A DNA stretch of 64,000 nucleotides from JAJEFO01 sp965208685 (GTDB lineage: Bacteria; Pseudomonadota; Alphaproteobacteria; Rhodobacterales; Rhodobacteraceae): positions 4,402,001 through 4,466,000 of the forward strand of contig CBDBPL010000007.1 of NCBI GenBank assembly GCA_965208685.1, given 5' to 3'. Made by a program: the position numbers and the translations under genes. Shown one piece after another: positions 35,654-45,198 of this stretch. Each line of letters begins with the position of its first letter. The first letter of the stretch is position 1. The notes under the pieces were generated by a model. The model was given only the letters and a program-made list of their open reading frames with translations, was not told the origin of the DNA and ran no database searches.

Positions 35654-36361
35654 ATGCGCTTTCAAACGCCTTTGGTGCCGGGCCGCCTGATCCGCCGCTA
35701 CAAACGGTTTCTTGCGGACGTGGAGCTGGAGAAGGACGGCCGCACCGTGGTGGTGCATTGCCCCAATCCGGGGTCGATGCTGGGGCTTGCCGAAGAGGGC
35801 ATGCGAGTCTGGCTCGAACCCAATGACGACTCGAGGAAGAAGCTGAAATTCGGCTGGCGCCTGGTCGAATTGCCACGTGGCCACCTCGCGGGCATCGACA
35901 CATCTGTGCCGAACCGGATCGTTGCCGAGGCGCTGGCTGCCGGACACGTGCAAGGTCTTGCCGGTTACCGGAATGTGCGGCGCGAAGTGCCCTACGGTGC
36001 CAACAGCCGCGTGGACTTTCTGCTTGCGGAGCCTGGATTGCCTGACGCCTACGTGGAGGTGAAGAACGTGCATCTGAACCGCACCGGCGATGTGGCGGAA
36101 TTCCCGGATTGCGTGACCGAACGTGGTGCCAAGCATCTCGCCGAGCTTTCGGCCATGGTGGCGAATGGATGTCGGGCGGTGATGCTCTATGTGGTGCAGC
36201 GGACGGATTGTGCCAGGTTTGTCCTGGCTCGTGACCTGGATCCTGGCTACGGCGCCTCGTTCGACCGCGCCCGTGCGGCGGGAGTGGAGGCGATCTGCCA
36301 CGGAACGACGATCACGCGGGACGGAGTCGAATTCGCTTCCGAACTGCCGGTTCTCGAGTAG
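35654..36361 (+). CDS. sfsA: SfsA family DNA-binding/nuclease-like protein
   Basis: A 235-residue SfsA protein. The N-terminal RLIRRYKRFLADVEL OB-type segment and the PD-(D/E)XK-like core with RVDFLL, YVEVKNVHL and ERGAKHLAEL are present, and the length is normal. It was named as a sugar fermentation stimulation protein; the nuclease fold suggests nucleic-acid action. The ATG at 35654 matches the family N-terminus (MRFQTPLVPGRLIRRYKRF). Confidence 0.92.
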   Translation: MRFQTPLVPGRLIRRYKRFLADVELEKDGRTVVVHCPNPGSMLGLAEEGMRVWLEPNDDSRKKLKFGWRLVELPRGHLAGIDTSVPNRIVAEALAAGHVQGLAGYRNVRREVPYGANSRVDFLLAEPGLPDAYVEVKNVHLNRTGDVAEFPDCVTERGAKHLAELSAMVANGCRAVMLYVVQRTDCARFVLARDLDPGYGASFDRARAAGVEAICHGTTITRDGVEFASELPVLE

Positions 36362-36435
36362 GTCGCGGACAGCAGGCGACTGGCGGTTTTTCCCGGAAGG
36401 CACTATATGGCTGGCGAGAAGAGGAAGTATGTGCC

Positions 36436-37248
36436 GTGTACGACTCCAGCAGGGGCCGTCTGACCAAGGACGGCATTCGCATTCATGATTCAGGGGATTT
36501 CGCCGGCATGCACCGGGCGGGTGCGCTAGCCGCGCACATTCTGGACGAGATCGCTCCGTTGGTGGAACCTGGCATGGCCACAGACGAAATCGACAGGGCG
36601 ATAGCGCGGATGATAGACGAGGCTGGCGCCACATCGGCCACGATCGGCTACAAGGGCTATCAGCATGCAAGTTGCATCAGCGTCAACCATGTCGTCTGTC
36701 ACGGGATCCCTGGAAAGAAGCTGCTCAGGGACAAGGATATCCTGAACGTCGACGTGACCGTGATCGTCGACGGCTGGCATGGCGACACGAGCCGGATGTA
36801 CGTTGCGGGCGACCTTTCCCGAAAGGCGGAGCGCCTGATCCAGGTTACTCATGACGCACTGATGAAGGGAATCCAGGCCATCAGGCCCGGCAACACGTTC
36901 GGCGACATCGGGCATGCCATCCAGTCCTACGTTGAGGCGCACAAGATGAGCGTGGTTCAGGGCTTTTGCGGCCACGGTCTCGGGCGCCTGTTCCATGCCC
37001 CGCCAAACGTCCTGCATTTCGGGCGACCGGGAACGGGAGCCGTGCTGGAGCCGGGCATGTTCTTCACCGTCGAGCCGATGGTGAACCTGGGCAGGGCCGA
37101 GACAAAGATTCTGGCAGACGATTGGACGGCGGTCACAAGAGACAAGTCGCTCTCCGCGCAGTTCGAGCATTCGGTCGGCGTAACCGATGACGGCTGCGAC
37201 ATCTTCACGTTGTCTCCAGCCGGCAAGTTCCACCCGACCTGGCTGTGA
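36436..37248 (+). CDS. map: Type I methionine aminopeptidase
   Basis: A 270-residue enzyme that removes the initiator methionine. Metal ligands of the pita-bread fold are visible: NVDVTVIVDGWHGDTSRM (two Asp), GHGLGRLFH (His), the EPMVNLG glutamate and the C-terminal FEHSVGVTDDG glutamate. GTG at 36436 is chosen; GAGGAAG eight bases upstream is a good ribosome site, while the nearby ATG at 36429 is in a wrong frame. It follows sfsA after about 75 bases. Confidence 0.94.
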   Translation: MYDSSRGRLTKDGIRIHDSGDFAGMHRAGALAAHILDEIAPLVEPGMATDEIDRAIARMIDEAGATSATIGYKGYQHASCISVNHVVCHGIPGKKLLRDKDILNVDVTVIVDGWHGDTSRMYVAGDLSRKAERLIQVTHDALMKGIQAIRPGNTFGDIGHAIQSYVEAHKMSVVQGFCGHGLGRLFHAPPNVLHFGRPGTGAVLEPGMFFTVEPMVNLGRAETKILADDWTAVTRDKSLSAQFEHSVGVTDDGCDIFTLSPAGKFHPTWL

Positions 37249-37634
37249 GGGCCTGGCTATTTCGGCTCGGTGCGGCGCGGGACGACGAGGAGCCGTGAGG
37301 TCTCCTGCCGAACCCGAACTTCACGGCATCTCTTTCATCGGAGCCAGGCATGGTGCGCCTTGCCTGAAATGACGCCCGCATGGCGGTCACCGCATCCGCG
37401 CGTGCTTGCCGGAATCATCAATTGCCGCGCGTGACGCCGGCCGTTGAAGCCGGCGCAACGGATCGACAGAGGGAAACGTAAGGCATGATCGGGCCGGATG
37501 AGGAAGTCGCGCCGAATCCGGGCAGGTCCCAATGGCAAAGGCAGCAAGACTCAAGGCGATGCACTGGCACATGACCCCATTTCTTGTTGTGAAGACCCGG
37601 CAAATTTGTCTCATTGTCACCAGGGGAGTTTGGA
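37249..37634. other. Gap between map and the 2OG oxygenase gene
   Basis: About 386 bases. A 7-bp GC-rich hairpin (CGCCGGC / GCCGGCG, near 37434) might end the map transcript but has no T run. No gene is supported. Confidence 0.35.
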
Positions 37635-38423
37635 ATGCAGCACCTGCTTGATCTTGAGACCTATCCCATCGATCGGCCAGACAGCGATGAATGCAAGGCC
37701 TTGTTCGAGCGGTGCCGGGCCGATCTGGCCGCACACGGCATGTACAACCTCGAGGGGTTTCTGAAGCCGGAAGTCGCGCATGCGGCGGCCGATGACCTCA
37801 AGCCGACCATGGCCAGCGACGGCTTTACTCACAGCCGGATGCACAACATTTATTTCAAGAAAGAGCTCCCGGGCCTCGCCCCGGATCATCCGGCCTTGAC
37901 ACGGTTTCAGACCGTCAACCACACGCTGTGCGCCGATCAGCTGGGCACCAACCCCGTCACCGAGATCTACGCCTGGCCACCGCTGGTGGACTTCCTGGCG
38001 ATGACAATGGGCAAGCGGGCACTCTTTGTCATGGATGACCCGCTCGCACGGATCAACGTCATGGCCTATTTTGAGGGCGAAACGCTGAACTGGCATTTCG
38101 ACCGCTCCGAGTTCACGACAACGCTGCTTTTGCAGGCACCGGAAGCGGGCGGAGACTTCGAGTACCGTACCGATCTGCGCACAGCGGACAATCCGAACTA
38201 TGACGGCGTTGCCAGGCTGTTGCGGAACGAGGATCCGGATCTGCAGGTCGTCACGCCGACACCCGGCACCTTGAACGTGTTTCGCGGCATCAACACTCCG
38301 CATCGCGTGAGCAAGATCCGTGGACCGCGCGAGCGGATCATCGCGGTGTTCTCATACTACGACAAGCCCGGCGTCACCTTTTCGGAAGAAGAGCGAATCG
38401 GGTTCTACGGCCGTTCATCTTGA
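37635..38423 (+). CDS. 2-oxoglutarate/Fe(II) oxygenase (HalD/BesD-like hydroxylase side)
   Basis: A 262-residue Fe(II)/2OG oxygenase. The first iron ligands are in WHFDRSEFTTTLLLQ (His-x-Asp), and the distal His and 2OG-binding Arg are in TPHRVSKIRGPRERI. In the related HalD/BesD amino-acid halogenases the Asp is replaced by Gly to make room for chloride, so this protein should hydroxylate rather than halogenate; that is inference from family knowledge. The ATG at 37635 follows GGGGAG; a TTG at 37614 is an alternative. It is 52 bases upstream of a DddP-like gene and is probably in the same operon. Confidence 0.75.
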   Translation: MQHLLDLETYPIDRPDSDECKALFERCRADLAAHGMYNLEGFLKPEVAHAAADDLKPTMASDGFTHSRMHNIYFKKELPGLAPDHPALTRFQTVNHTLCADQLGTNPVTEIYAWPPLVDFLAMTMGKRALFVMDDPLARINVMAYFEGETLNWHFDRSEFTTTLLLQAPEAGGDFEYRTDLRTADNPNYDGVARLLRNEDPDLQVVTPTPGTLNVFRGINTPHRVSKIRGPRERIIAVFSYYDKPGVTFSEEERIGFYGRSS

Positions 38424-38475
38424 CGCCGACTGCCTGGTAGAGATGATACCGGCCTGCCGGGGAGCCCGCATCGAA

Positions 38476-39735
38476 ATGGCCGAAATCCCGCCTCTTTTCA
38501 GAGACGAGCGCAAGCTGACCTACTTGAACAGCGAGGGCTCGGACAGGCCGCTGGTCAGCCCGGTCGCGCCGGATGTCCTGGACCGGGCCCGCGCCTATCG
38601 GCTGGGCCGGTTTCGCGAGGCGATGGCGAAGGCCGATGTCGCAGCGCTGTTGCTGTACGATCCGATCAATATCCGCTACGCCTTCGACAGTTCGAACATG
38701 CAGGTCTGGACGGCGCACAACCCGATGCGCTACGCGCTGATCCTGGCAGACGGCCCCGCGGTCATGTTCGAGTTCAGGGGCTGCGAACATCTCAATGACG
38801 GCCTGCCTGGCATCGACGACCTGCGGAATTCCACCTCGTGGACGTTCATGGCCAAAGGCGACAAGTCGCCCCGACACATGGCGCGTTGGGCGGACGAGAT
38901 CACGGAACTGGTGCAACTGCATGGAGGTGGCAACAGGCGCATCGCCATCGACAAGCTGGACGGCTCGCCGCTGCTGGCCCTGCAGGCGCGTCAGCTGGAA
39001 TACGTCGAAGGCACCAAGCTGACCGAAATGGCGCGAGCGATAAAGTCGGCCGACGAAGTCAAGCTGATGCGCTGGACCATTCGCGTCTGCGAGGCAGGCA
39101 TGGCACGGATCTATGACCACTCCCGTCCTGGGGTGACAGAACGCGAGCTCTGGGCGCATCTGCACTTCGAGAACGCCCGCTCGGGCGGCGATTGGCTTGA
39201 AACCAAGCTGCTGACCTGCGGGCCCAACACGACCCCCTGGTACAAGGAGTGCTCGGACCGCCTGTGCCAGTCGGGCGAAATGATCTCGTTCGATACGGAC
39301 ATGGTCGGGCCCTACGGCTATTGCGCGGACCTGTCGCGCAGCTGGACTTGCGGCTATTCCCCGATGACGGACCGGCAAAAGAGGCTCTATTCCACCGCGC
39401 TGAACCAGATCGATCACAATCTGGCGCTGCTGCAACCAGGCCTTTCATTTGAAGAGTTCAACGCGAAGAGCTGGCGCATACCGGCGAGGCACGTCGACTA
39501 CCGCTACTCGCTGGCCTTGCATGGCGTCGGCATGGCTGACGAATGGCCCGTGGTGCCGTTGCATGTGGACTTCGACGAAGGGGCCATGTCCGGGCAGTTC
39601 GAGCCGGGCCACGTGGTCTGCATTGAAAGCCTGATCGGCGAGGAAGGGTCCGAGAGCGTCAAGCTCGAAACCCAGGTTCTGATCACGGAAAACGGGGCCG
39701 AACGGCTGGACAGCTTCCCTTGGGAAGAAGTTTGA
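38476..39735 (+). CDS. M24-family metalloprotein, DddP (DMSP lyase)-like
   Basis: A 419-residue M24 'pita-bread' protein that closely resembles DddP, the iron-dependent DMSP lyase of roseobacters. Conserved segments are LYDPINIRYAFDSSNMQVW, ISFDTDMVGPYGYCADLSRSW (two Asp plus one Asp), LALHGVGMADEWP (His), VCIESLIGEEG (Glu) and KLETQVLI (Glu), matching the metal ligands of DddP. If a true DddP it would release dimethyl sulfide and acrylate from DMSP; a close M24 paralogue of unknown activity cannot be excluded. The ATG at 38476 follows GGGGAG; ATG at 38443 is an alternative. Confidence 0.68.
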   Translation: MAEIPPLFRDERKLTYLNSEGSDRPLVSPVAPDVLDRARAYRLGRFREAMAKADVAALLLYDPINIRYAFDSSNMQVWTAHNPMRYALILADGPAVMFEFRGCEHLNDGLPGIDDLRNSTSWTFMAKGDKSPRHMARWADEITELVQLHGGGNRRIAIDKLDGSPLLALQARQLEYVEGTKLTEMARAIKSADEVKLMRWTIRVCEAGMARIYDHSRPGVTERELWAHLHFENARSGGDWLETKLLTCGPNTTPWYKECSDRLCQSGEMISFDTDMVGPYGYCADLSRSWTCGYSPMTDRQKRLYSTALNQIDHNLALLQPGLSFEEFNAKSWRIPARHVDYRYSLALHGVGMADEWPVVPLHVDFDEGAMSGQFEPGHVVCIESLIGEEGSESVKLETQVLITENGAERLDSFPWEEV

Positions 39736-39927
39736 GGGCCACGCCTGTCAATTTCCGGGCACCGTCACGCGATGTCGCACATCTCTTGTCAACTTGCCGT
39801 GCAGGCCCCCGAAGTCCGGCGTCGCGGTTGCGCGTGACCCCAGGATCGCGGACCGCTGCATGTCATGCGGTCTTGAAGACCTTCGGCGTGCCGAACGCGC
39901 CGCAGGGCCCGTCAGTGCCGGCGGCAG

Positions 39928-41598
39928 TCACGCTCCCAGAATTCCGGGCAGGTTCAGTCCCTGCGCGCGCGCGCATTCCAAGGCGATTTCATAGCCTGCA
40001 TCCGCGTGTCGCATGACACCCGTGGCAGGATCGTTCCAGAGGACGTTCGCAATGCGGCGGTCGGCATCTTCCGTGCCGTCACAGCAGATGACCATGCCCG
40101 CATGCTGGCTGAAGCCCATGCCTACCCCGCCGCCGTGATGCAGCGACACCCAGGTTGCGCCTCCTGCGACGTTCAGCATCGCATTCAGCATGGGCCAGTC
40201 GGACACGGCGTCCGAGCCGTCCCGCATTGCCTCGGTTTCGCGGTTGGGAGACGCAACCGAACCGCCGTCCAGGTGGTCACGGCCAATGACGATCGGGGCC
40301 GACAGCTCGCCGGACCTCACCATTTCGTTGAAGGCAAGTCCGAGCCTGTGACGCACGCCCAGGCCCACCCAGCAGATCCGCGCCGGCAGCCCTTGGAAGG
40401 AGATGCGCTCCCGGGCCATGTCGAGCCAGTTGTGAAGATGCGGGTCGTCGACCAGCTCCTTCACCTTGGCGTCGGTCCTGTAGATGTCCTCCGGATCGCC
40501 CGACAGCGCGCACCAGCGAAACGGACCGATGCCCCGGCAGAAGAGCGGGCGAATGTAGGCGGGCACGAATCCGGGGAACGCGAAGGCGTTTTCCAGGCCC
40601 TCTTCCTGGGCCACTTGCCGGATGTTGTTGCCGTAGTCCAGTGTCGGCACGCCCCGGTTCCAGAAGTCCACCATCGCGGCGACATGCACCTTCATCGAGG
40701 CACGGGCGGCCCTCTCCACCGCTTTCGGGTCGCTTTCCTGCCTTTCACGCCAGTCCGCCACGCGCCACCCCTGCGGCAGGTAGCCGTGGATCGGATCGTG
40801 GGCGGAGGTCTGGTCGGTCACGATGTCGGGTCGAACCCCGCGATTGGCCAATTCCGGGACCACGTCCGCCGCGTTGCCTATCAGCGCGACGGACTTTGCT
40901 TCGCCTGCGCCCGTCCAGCGTTCGATCATCTCCAGCGCCTCGTCGAGCGAATCGGTCTTCTCGTCGACATAGCGTGTGCGCAGGCGGAAATCCGCGCGGG
41001 TCTCGTCGCATTCGACGGCAAGGCAGCATGCCCCGGCCATGACCGCCGCCAGTGGTTGCGCGCCGCCCATGCCGCCCAGACCGCTTGTCAGGATCCAGCG
41101 TCCGTTCAGGCTGCCGCCATAATGCTGACGGCCCGCCTCCATGAACGTCTCGTAGGTGCCCTGCACGATGCCTTGCGTGCCAATGTAGATCCAGGATCCG
41201 GCCGTCATCTGGCCGAACATGGCAAGCCCCTTCCTGTCGAGCTCGTTGAAATGGCTCCAGTTGGCCCAGTTGGGGACGAGGTTGGAATTGGCGATCAGGA
41301 CGCGCGGCGCGTCCTTGTGGGTGCTGAAGATTCCAACCGGCTTGCCGGATTGCACAAGCAGGGTCTCCGTGTCCTCCAGCCCTTGAAGCGCCGCAACAAT
41401 CGCGTCGAAGTCGGCCCATGTGCGCGCTGCACGGCCGATGCCGCCATACACCACCAGCTCATGCGGGCTTTCGGCCACGTCCGGGTGCAGGTTGTTCATC
41501 AGCATCCGCATCGGCGCTTCGGTCAGCCAGCTCTTTGCGGTGATCTCGGGGCCCGTCGGGGGAAAGACGTCGCGGACGTTGTGACGCGGGTCGCTCAT
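39928..41598 (-). CDS. hutU: Urocanate hydratase
   Basis: A 556-residue urocanase, the second step of histidine breakdown, which uses tightly bound NAD. The NAD-binding glycine-rich segment GGMGGAQPLAAVMAG and the conserved TSAHDPIHGYLP and GVGMGFSQHAGMV segments are present. Start overlaps the hutG stop by four bases (ATGA). It is the last gene of the minus-strand hut operon (hutI-hutH-hutG-hutU). Confidence 0.96.
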   Translation of the reverse strand: MSDPRHNVRDVFPPTGPEITAKSWLTEAPMRMLMNNLHPDVAESPHELVVYGGIGRAARTWADFDAIVAALQGLEDTETLLVQSGKPVGIFSTHKDAPRVLIANSNLVPNWANWSHFNELDRKGLAMFGQMTAGSWIYIGTQGIVQGTYETFMEAGRQHYGGSLNGRWILTSGLGGMGGAQPLAAVMAGACCLAVECDETRADFRLRTRYVDEKTDSLDEALEMIERWTGAGEAKSVALIGNAADVVPELANRGVRPDIVTDQTSAHDPIHGYLPQGWRVADWRERQESDPKAVERAARASMKVHVAAMVDFWNRGVPTLDYGNNIRQVAQEEGLENAFAFPGFVPAYIRPLFCRGIGPFRWCALSGDPEDIYRTDAKVKELVDDPHLHNWLDMARERISFQGLPARICWVGLGVRHRLGLAFNEMVRSGELSAPIVIGRDHLDGGSVASPNRETEAMRDGSDAVSDWPMLNAMLNVAGGATWVSLHHGGGVGMGFSQHAGMVICCDGTEDADRRIANVLWNDPATGVMRHADAGYEIALECARAQGLNLPGILGA

Positions 41599-42395
41599 TG
41601 ATCTTTTCCTAGGCTAGAGGCCATGTCGGCCAAGGTTGTCAGGATGGACTTCAAACGGGATCGCAGGCGGCCAGCCTTCTCGGTGTCGCAGGTCCACGGC
41701 GGGGCTTCGTCCGTCAGGTAGGTCGATTGCGCCAGTTCCATCTGGATCGCGTGGCAGCCCGCGCCAGGGCGGCCATAGTGCCGAGTGGTCCAGCCGCCCT
41801 TGAAGCGTCCGTTCAAAATGGCGCTGTAGCCGGGCGCGTTCTCGCAAATTCTAAGGACGGCGTCTTGCAGCACTGGGGCACAGGTGGCGCCCAGATTGGT
41901 GCCGATGTTGAAATCGGGCAGCGTGCCGTCAAAGAGGAACGGGATCCGGGACCGGATCGAGTGGCAATCGTAGAGGATCGCCGCGCCATGCAATTGACGT
42001 ACGCGATCCAGTTCGGCCTGCAGCGCTTCGTGATAGGGAGCGTGACAGCTTGCGTGGCGGGCCTCGACATCGGCCGCGGTCGGCGGGGTGTCCCAGATGT
42101 CATGCCCGTCGAAGTCCGTCAGTGGTACAAGAGCCGTGGTGTTCTTGCCCGGGTACAGGCTCGCCCCCGACGGATCGCGGTTGGCGTCAATGACATATCG
42201 ATGAAAGGTTGCCCGAACGGTGGTCACGTCAGGCAGCAGATCGGCATAGAGCCGATCGATGTGCCAGTCCGTATCCGCCAGGGCACGCCCTCGTTCGTTG
42301 AGGCGCGCCTTGATCTCGTCTGGCACGTGGGTTCCCGCATGGGGAATCCCCAGCACAACGGGGCCCGTGCCAGGCGCGACCTCGACGGGCGTCAT
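41595..42395 (-). CDS. hutG: N-formylglutamate deformylase
   Basis: A 266-residue zinc deformylase that releases formate from N-formylglutamate, the last step of the five-step pathway. The conserved GIPHAGTHVP near the N-terminus, DTDWHIDRLY and LYDCHSIRSRIP are present. The start is ATG at 42395, overlapping the hutH stop; a longer frame is hutH sequence in another frame. Presence of hutG with hutF shows the deiminase route. Confidence 0.94.
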   Translation of the reverse strand: MTPVEVAPGTGPVVLGIPHAGTHVPDEIKARLNERGRALADTDWHIDRLYADLLPDVTTVRATFHRYVIDANRDPSGASLYPGKNTTALVPLTDFDGHDIWDTPPTAADVEARHASCHAPYHEALQAELDRVRQLHGAAILYDCHSIRSRIPFLFDGTLPDFNIGTNLGATCAPVLQDAVLRICENAPGYSAILNGRFKGGWTTRHYGRPGAGCHAIQMELAQSTYLTDEAPPWTCDTEKAGRLRSRLKSILTTLADMASSLGKDQ

Positions 42396-43933
42396 GCCAG
42401 CGACCCCCGAACATAGGCGGGCAGGTCCACGGCATCGGTCAGCGAACCGCTCGCGACGAGCCAGGCAGCAGATTCCAGGGACGGGGCCAAGTACCGGTCT
42501 TCGGTCACGGCCGGCACCTTGGCGCGCAGCGATTGCAGGACGTGCGCCAGCGCGGCGCTTGTTTTCAGCGGGGCGCGGAACTCGATTCCCTGCGCGGCGC
42601 ACATGGCCTCAACGCCGAGGATCACGTTCAGGTTCGCGTTCATCCGCTCAAGCCGCCGCGCCCCGTGGGCGGACATGCTGACATGATCCTCCTGGTTCGC
42701 GGATGTAGGCGTGCTGTCAGTGGTGCAGGGATTGGCAAGGTGCTTGTTTTCGCTCATCAGGGCGGCGGTGGCCACTTCGGCAATCATCAGGCCGGAATTC
42801 AGGCCGGGATCCGGCGTCAGGAATGGCGGCAGGTCGAAGGACAGCGTGGGATCGACCATCAAGGCGACGCGCCGCTGGGCAATCGCGCCGATCTCCGACA
42901 CCGCTAGCGCGATCTGGTCCGCGGCAAAGCCGACCGGTTCGCCATGGAAGTTCCCGCCCGAGACGATCGCGCCGTGCTCGACAAGGACAAGCGGATTGTC
43001 GGTGACGGCATTGGCCTCGATTTCAAGCGTGCGCCCCGCGGCATGGAGCATGTCCATTGCGGCGCCCGTGACCTGCGGCTGGCAGCGGATGCAATAGGGG
43101 TCCTGCACCCTTGAATCTCCTTCGCGATGGCTTTCGCGGATCTCTGACCCTCGCATCAGGTTGCGCTGCGCCTCGGCCACTGCGGATTGCCCGGCATGGC
43201 CGCGCAGGGCGTGGATCGCCGGGTGCAGGGGTGCAGTCGAGCCCATGATCGCGTCGGTTGACAATGCTCCGGTCACCACGGCGGTCGCGGCGTTCCGCCA
43301 GGCATCCCACAGTCCCGCCAGGGCGCAGGCGGTCGAGAACTGGGTGCCGTTGATCAGGGCCAGGCCCTCCTTCGCGCCAAGGACGATCGGGGTCAGGCCC
43401 GCCTTCTCGAACGCGTCGCCGGCCGGCATCCGGGCATTGTCAAGGACGGCTTCGCCTTCGCCAAGCATCGCCGCGGCCAAATGGGCGAGAGGAGCCAGGT
43501 CGCCGGACGCACCGACCGAACCTTGAACCGGAATGACGGGCGTCACGCCCGCGTCAAGCATGTCCTCGAGCAGGGTTACGGTGGACAGTGCCACCCCCGA
43601 CGCTCCGCGCCCGAGCGACAGGAGCTTCAGCACCATCATCAGGCGGGTCGTGGCAACGTCCAGGGGCTCCCCGATGCCACAGCAATGGGACAGGACCAGG
43701 TTCCGCTGAAGGCTGCTTGTGTCTTCTGCCGCGATCTTGACGCTCGCGAGCTTCCCGAAGCCGGTATTGACCCCGTAGACAGGGTCGCTGCCGGCAGCGG
43801 CCTGTGCGACCATGCTTGCGGCGGCCTTGATCGCGGGATGGGCGGACCTGTTCAGCCGAGCCGACCGTCGCGTGGCCCAGATGTCGTTCAGCTGTGCAAG
43901 AGTTGCCGCACCCGGGTCCAGAGAGACGGTCAT
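42392..43933 (-). CDS. hutH: Histidine ammonia-lyase
   Basis: A 513-residue histidase, first step of the pathway: histidine to urocanate plus ammonia. The Ala-Ser-Gly triad that forms the MIO electrophile is A142-S143-G144 in GSVGASGDLAP. The start is ATG at 43933, overlapping the hutI stop by four bases; upstream frame is hutI sequence. Length is normal for the family. Confidence 0.96.
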   Translation of the reverse strand: MTVSLDPGAATLAQLNDIWATRRSARLNRSAHPAIKAAASMVAQAAAGSDPVYGVNTGFGKLASVKIAAEDTSSLQRNLVLSHCCGIGEPLDVATTRLMMVLKLLSLGRGASGVALSTVTLLEDMLDAGVTPVIPVQGSVGASGDLAPLAHLAAAMLGEGEAVLDNARMPAGDAFEKAGLTPIVLGAKEGLALINGTQFSTACALAGLWDAWRNAATAVVTGALSTDAIMGSTAPLHPAIHALRGHAGQSAVAEAQRNLMRGSEIRESHREGDSRVQDPYCIRCQPQVTGAAMDMLHAAGRTLEIEANAVTDNPLVLVEHGAIVSGGNFHGEPVGFAADQIALAVSEIGAIAQRRVALMVDPTLSFDLPPFLTPDPGLNSGLMIAEVATAALMSENKHLANPCTTDSTPTSANQEDHVSMSAHGARRLERMNANLNVILGVEAMCAAQGIEFRAPLKTSAALAHVLQSLRAKVPAVTEDRYLAPSLESAAWLVASGSLTDAVDLPAYVRGSLA

Positions 43934-45123
43934 TGCCTTCCCGCGAAGATGCGCGCGTGCAAGGGGTTGAACCCGACGCGATAGGCCAGCTCGGCCGGGT
44001 GCGCGATGTCCCAGACGCACAGGTCTGCGCGCTTTCCCGGGACAATCCTTCCCCGATCCTCCGCTCCCAAGGCCTTTGCGGCATGTGCGGTCATTCCCAG
44101 GAGCGCCTCAAGCGGCGTCATCCGGAACAGCGTGCTGCCCATGTTCAAGGCCAGGAGCGGCGAGGTCATGGGCGACGAGCCCGGGTTGCAGTCCGTCGCC
44201 AGGGCCATGGGCACTTGATGATCGCGGAACGCCTGGACCGGCGGCACCTGAGTTTCGCGCAGCGTGTAGAATGCGCCGGGCAGCAGCACCGCAACCGTGC
44301 CGGACGCGGCCATGGCTTCGGCATCGCCCTCGTTGGCGTATTCCAGATGGTCCGCGCTCAGCGCACGGCGCTGCGCTGCAAGTTTCGCGCCTCCGATGTT
44401 CGACAGCTGCTCTGCATGCAGCTTGACAGGCAGTCCCAGCTCGGCGGCCACGTCAAACACGCGCGCCATCTGCGTGGCGTCAAAGGCGATCCCCTCGCAG
44501 AATCCGTCAACCGCGTCGACCAGGCCCTCCGCGTGAGCCGCCCGCAAGGCGGGGATGCAAACGTCGTCGATATAGGCGTCGCGATCGCCTTGAAATTCGA
44601 GCGGGGTTGCATGGGCGCCGAGAAAGCTGGTGCGCACATCCACAGGGCGCGCCCTTGCGATGGCCCGCGCGACGCGCAGCATCTTCGACTCGCTTTTCAC
44701 GTCAAGCCCGTAGCCGGACTTCACCTCGATCATCGCGACGCCTTCCGCGATCATCGAGTCGACACGGGTCAGCGCATCCGAAAGCAGCGCATCCTCGTTC
44801 GCGGCCCGTGTCGCCGCCACGGTCGAGACAATTCCTCCACCGGCCTTCGCCACCTCTTCGTAGCTTGCGCCGTTAAGGCGCAGCTCGAACTCGGCCGCGC
44901 GGTTTCCGCCAAAGACCACGTGCGTATGACAGTCGATCAATGCGGGCGTGACGAGGCGTCCTCCGAGGTCTCTTGCCTCAAGGGCCTGGCATGGCGCGGG
45001 CAGGTCCGTTCGCGGTCCGACCCAAGCGATGTGGGTGTCCTTGATCGCGATCGCACCATCATCAACCAGTCCATAGCTGTCATCGTTCGCCAGCGTGGCA
45101 ATGCGGGCATTGGTCAGGAGCAT
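43930..45123 (-). CDS. hutI: Imidazolonepropionase
   Basis: A 397-residue amidohydrolase, third step of the pathway: it opens the imidazolone ring to give N-formimino-glutamate. Metal motif DCHTHVVFGG lies near residues 63-72, and AHATPLEF and ATDCNPGSSP are conserved. The ATG at 45123 is preferred, with a GAGGCG site upstream; a longer frame to 45174 would start inside the HutC operator. It is the first gene of the minus-strand hut operon, divergent from hutF. Confidence 0.94.
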   Translation of the reverse strand: MLLTNARIATLANDDSYGLVDDGAIAIKDTHIAWVGPRTDLPAPCQALEARDLGGRLVTPALIDCHTHVVFGGNRAAEFELRLNGASYEEVAKAGGGIVSTVAATRAANEDALLSDALTRVDSMIAEGVAMIEVKSGYGLDVKSESKMLRVARAIARARPVDVRTSFLGAHATPLEFQGDRDAYIDDVCIPALRAAHAEGLVDAVDGFCEGIAFDATQMARVFDVAAELGLPVKLHAEQLSNIGGAKLAAQRRALSADHLEYANEGDAEAMAASGTVAVLLPGAFYTLRETQVPPVQAFRDHQVPMALATDCNPGSSPMTSPLLALNMGSTLFRMTPLEALLGMTAHAAKALGAEDRGRIVPGKRADLCVWDIAHPAELAYRVGFNPLHARIFAGRQ

Positions 45124-45163
45124 TGGGCGCGCCTCGCTTGCATTGGAAACCTGATCATGTTTT

Positions 45164-45173
45164 TGTATATACA
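45164..45173. promoter_or_regulatory. HutC-type operator between hutI and hutF
   Basis: A perfect palindrome TGTATATACA in an AT-rich 20-base region. HutC repressors (GntR family) bind TGTATATACA-like sites, and a hutC gene lies at the end of the divergent operon. One site between divergent promoters could control both transcripts; urocanate would be the usual inducer. Confidence 0.75.
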
Positions 45174-45198
45174 TAATATGATGTCAAGTGGACATAAA

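Noticed and set aside
43894..45198. Long plus-strand frame leading into hutF (888 codons)
   Set aside because: It is antisense to hutI; family sequence begins only near 45199.
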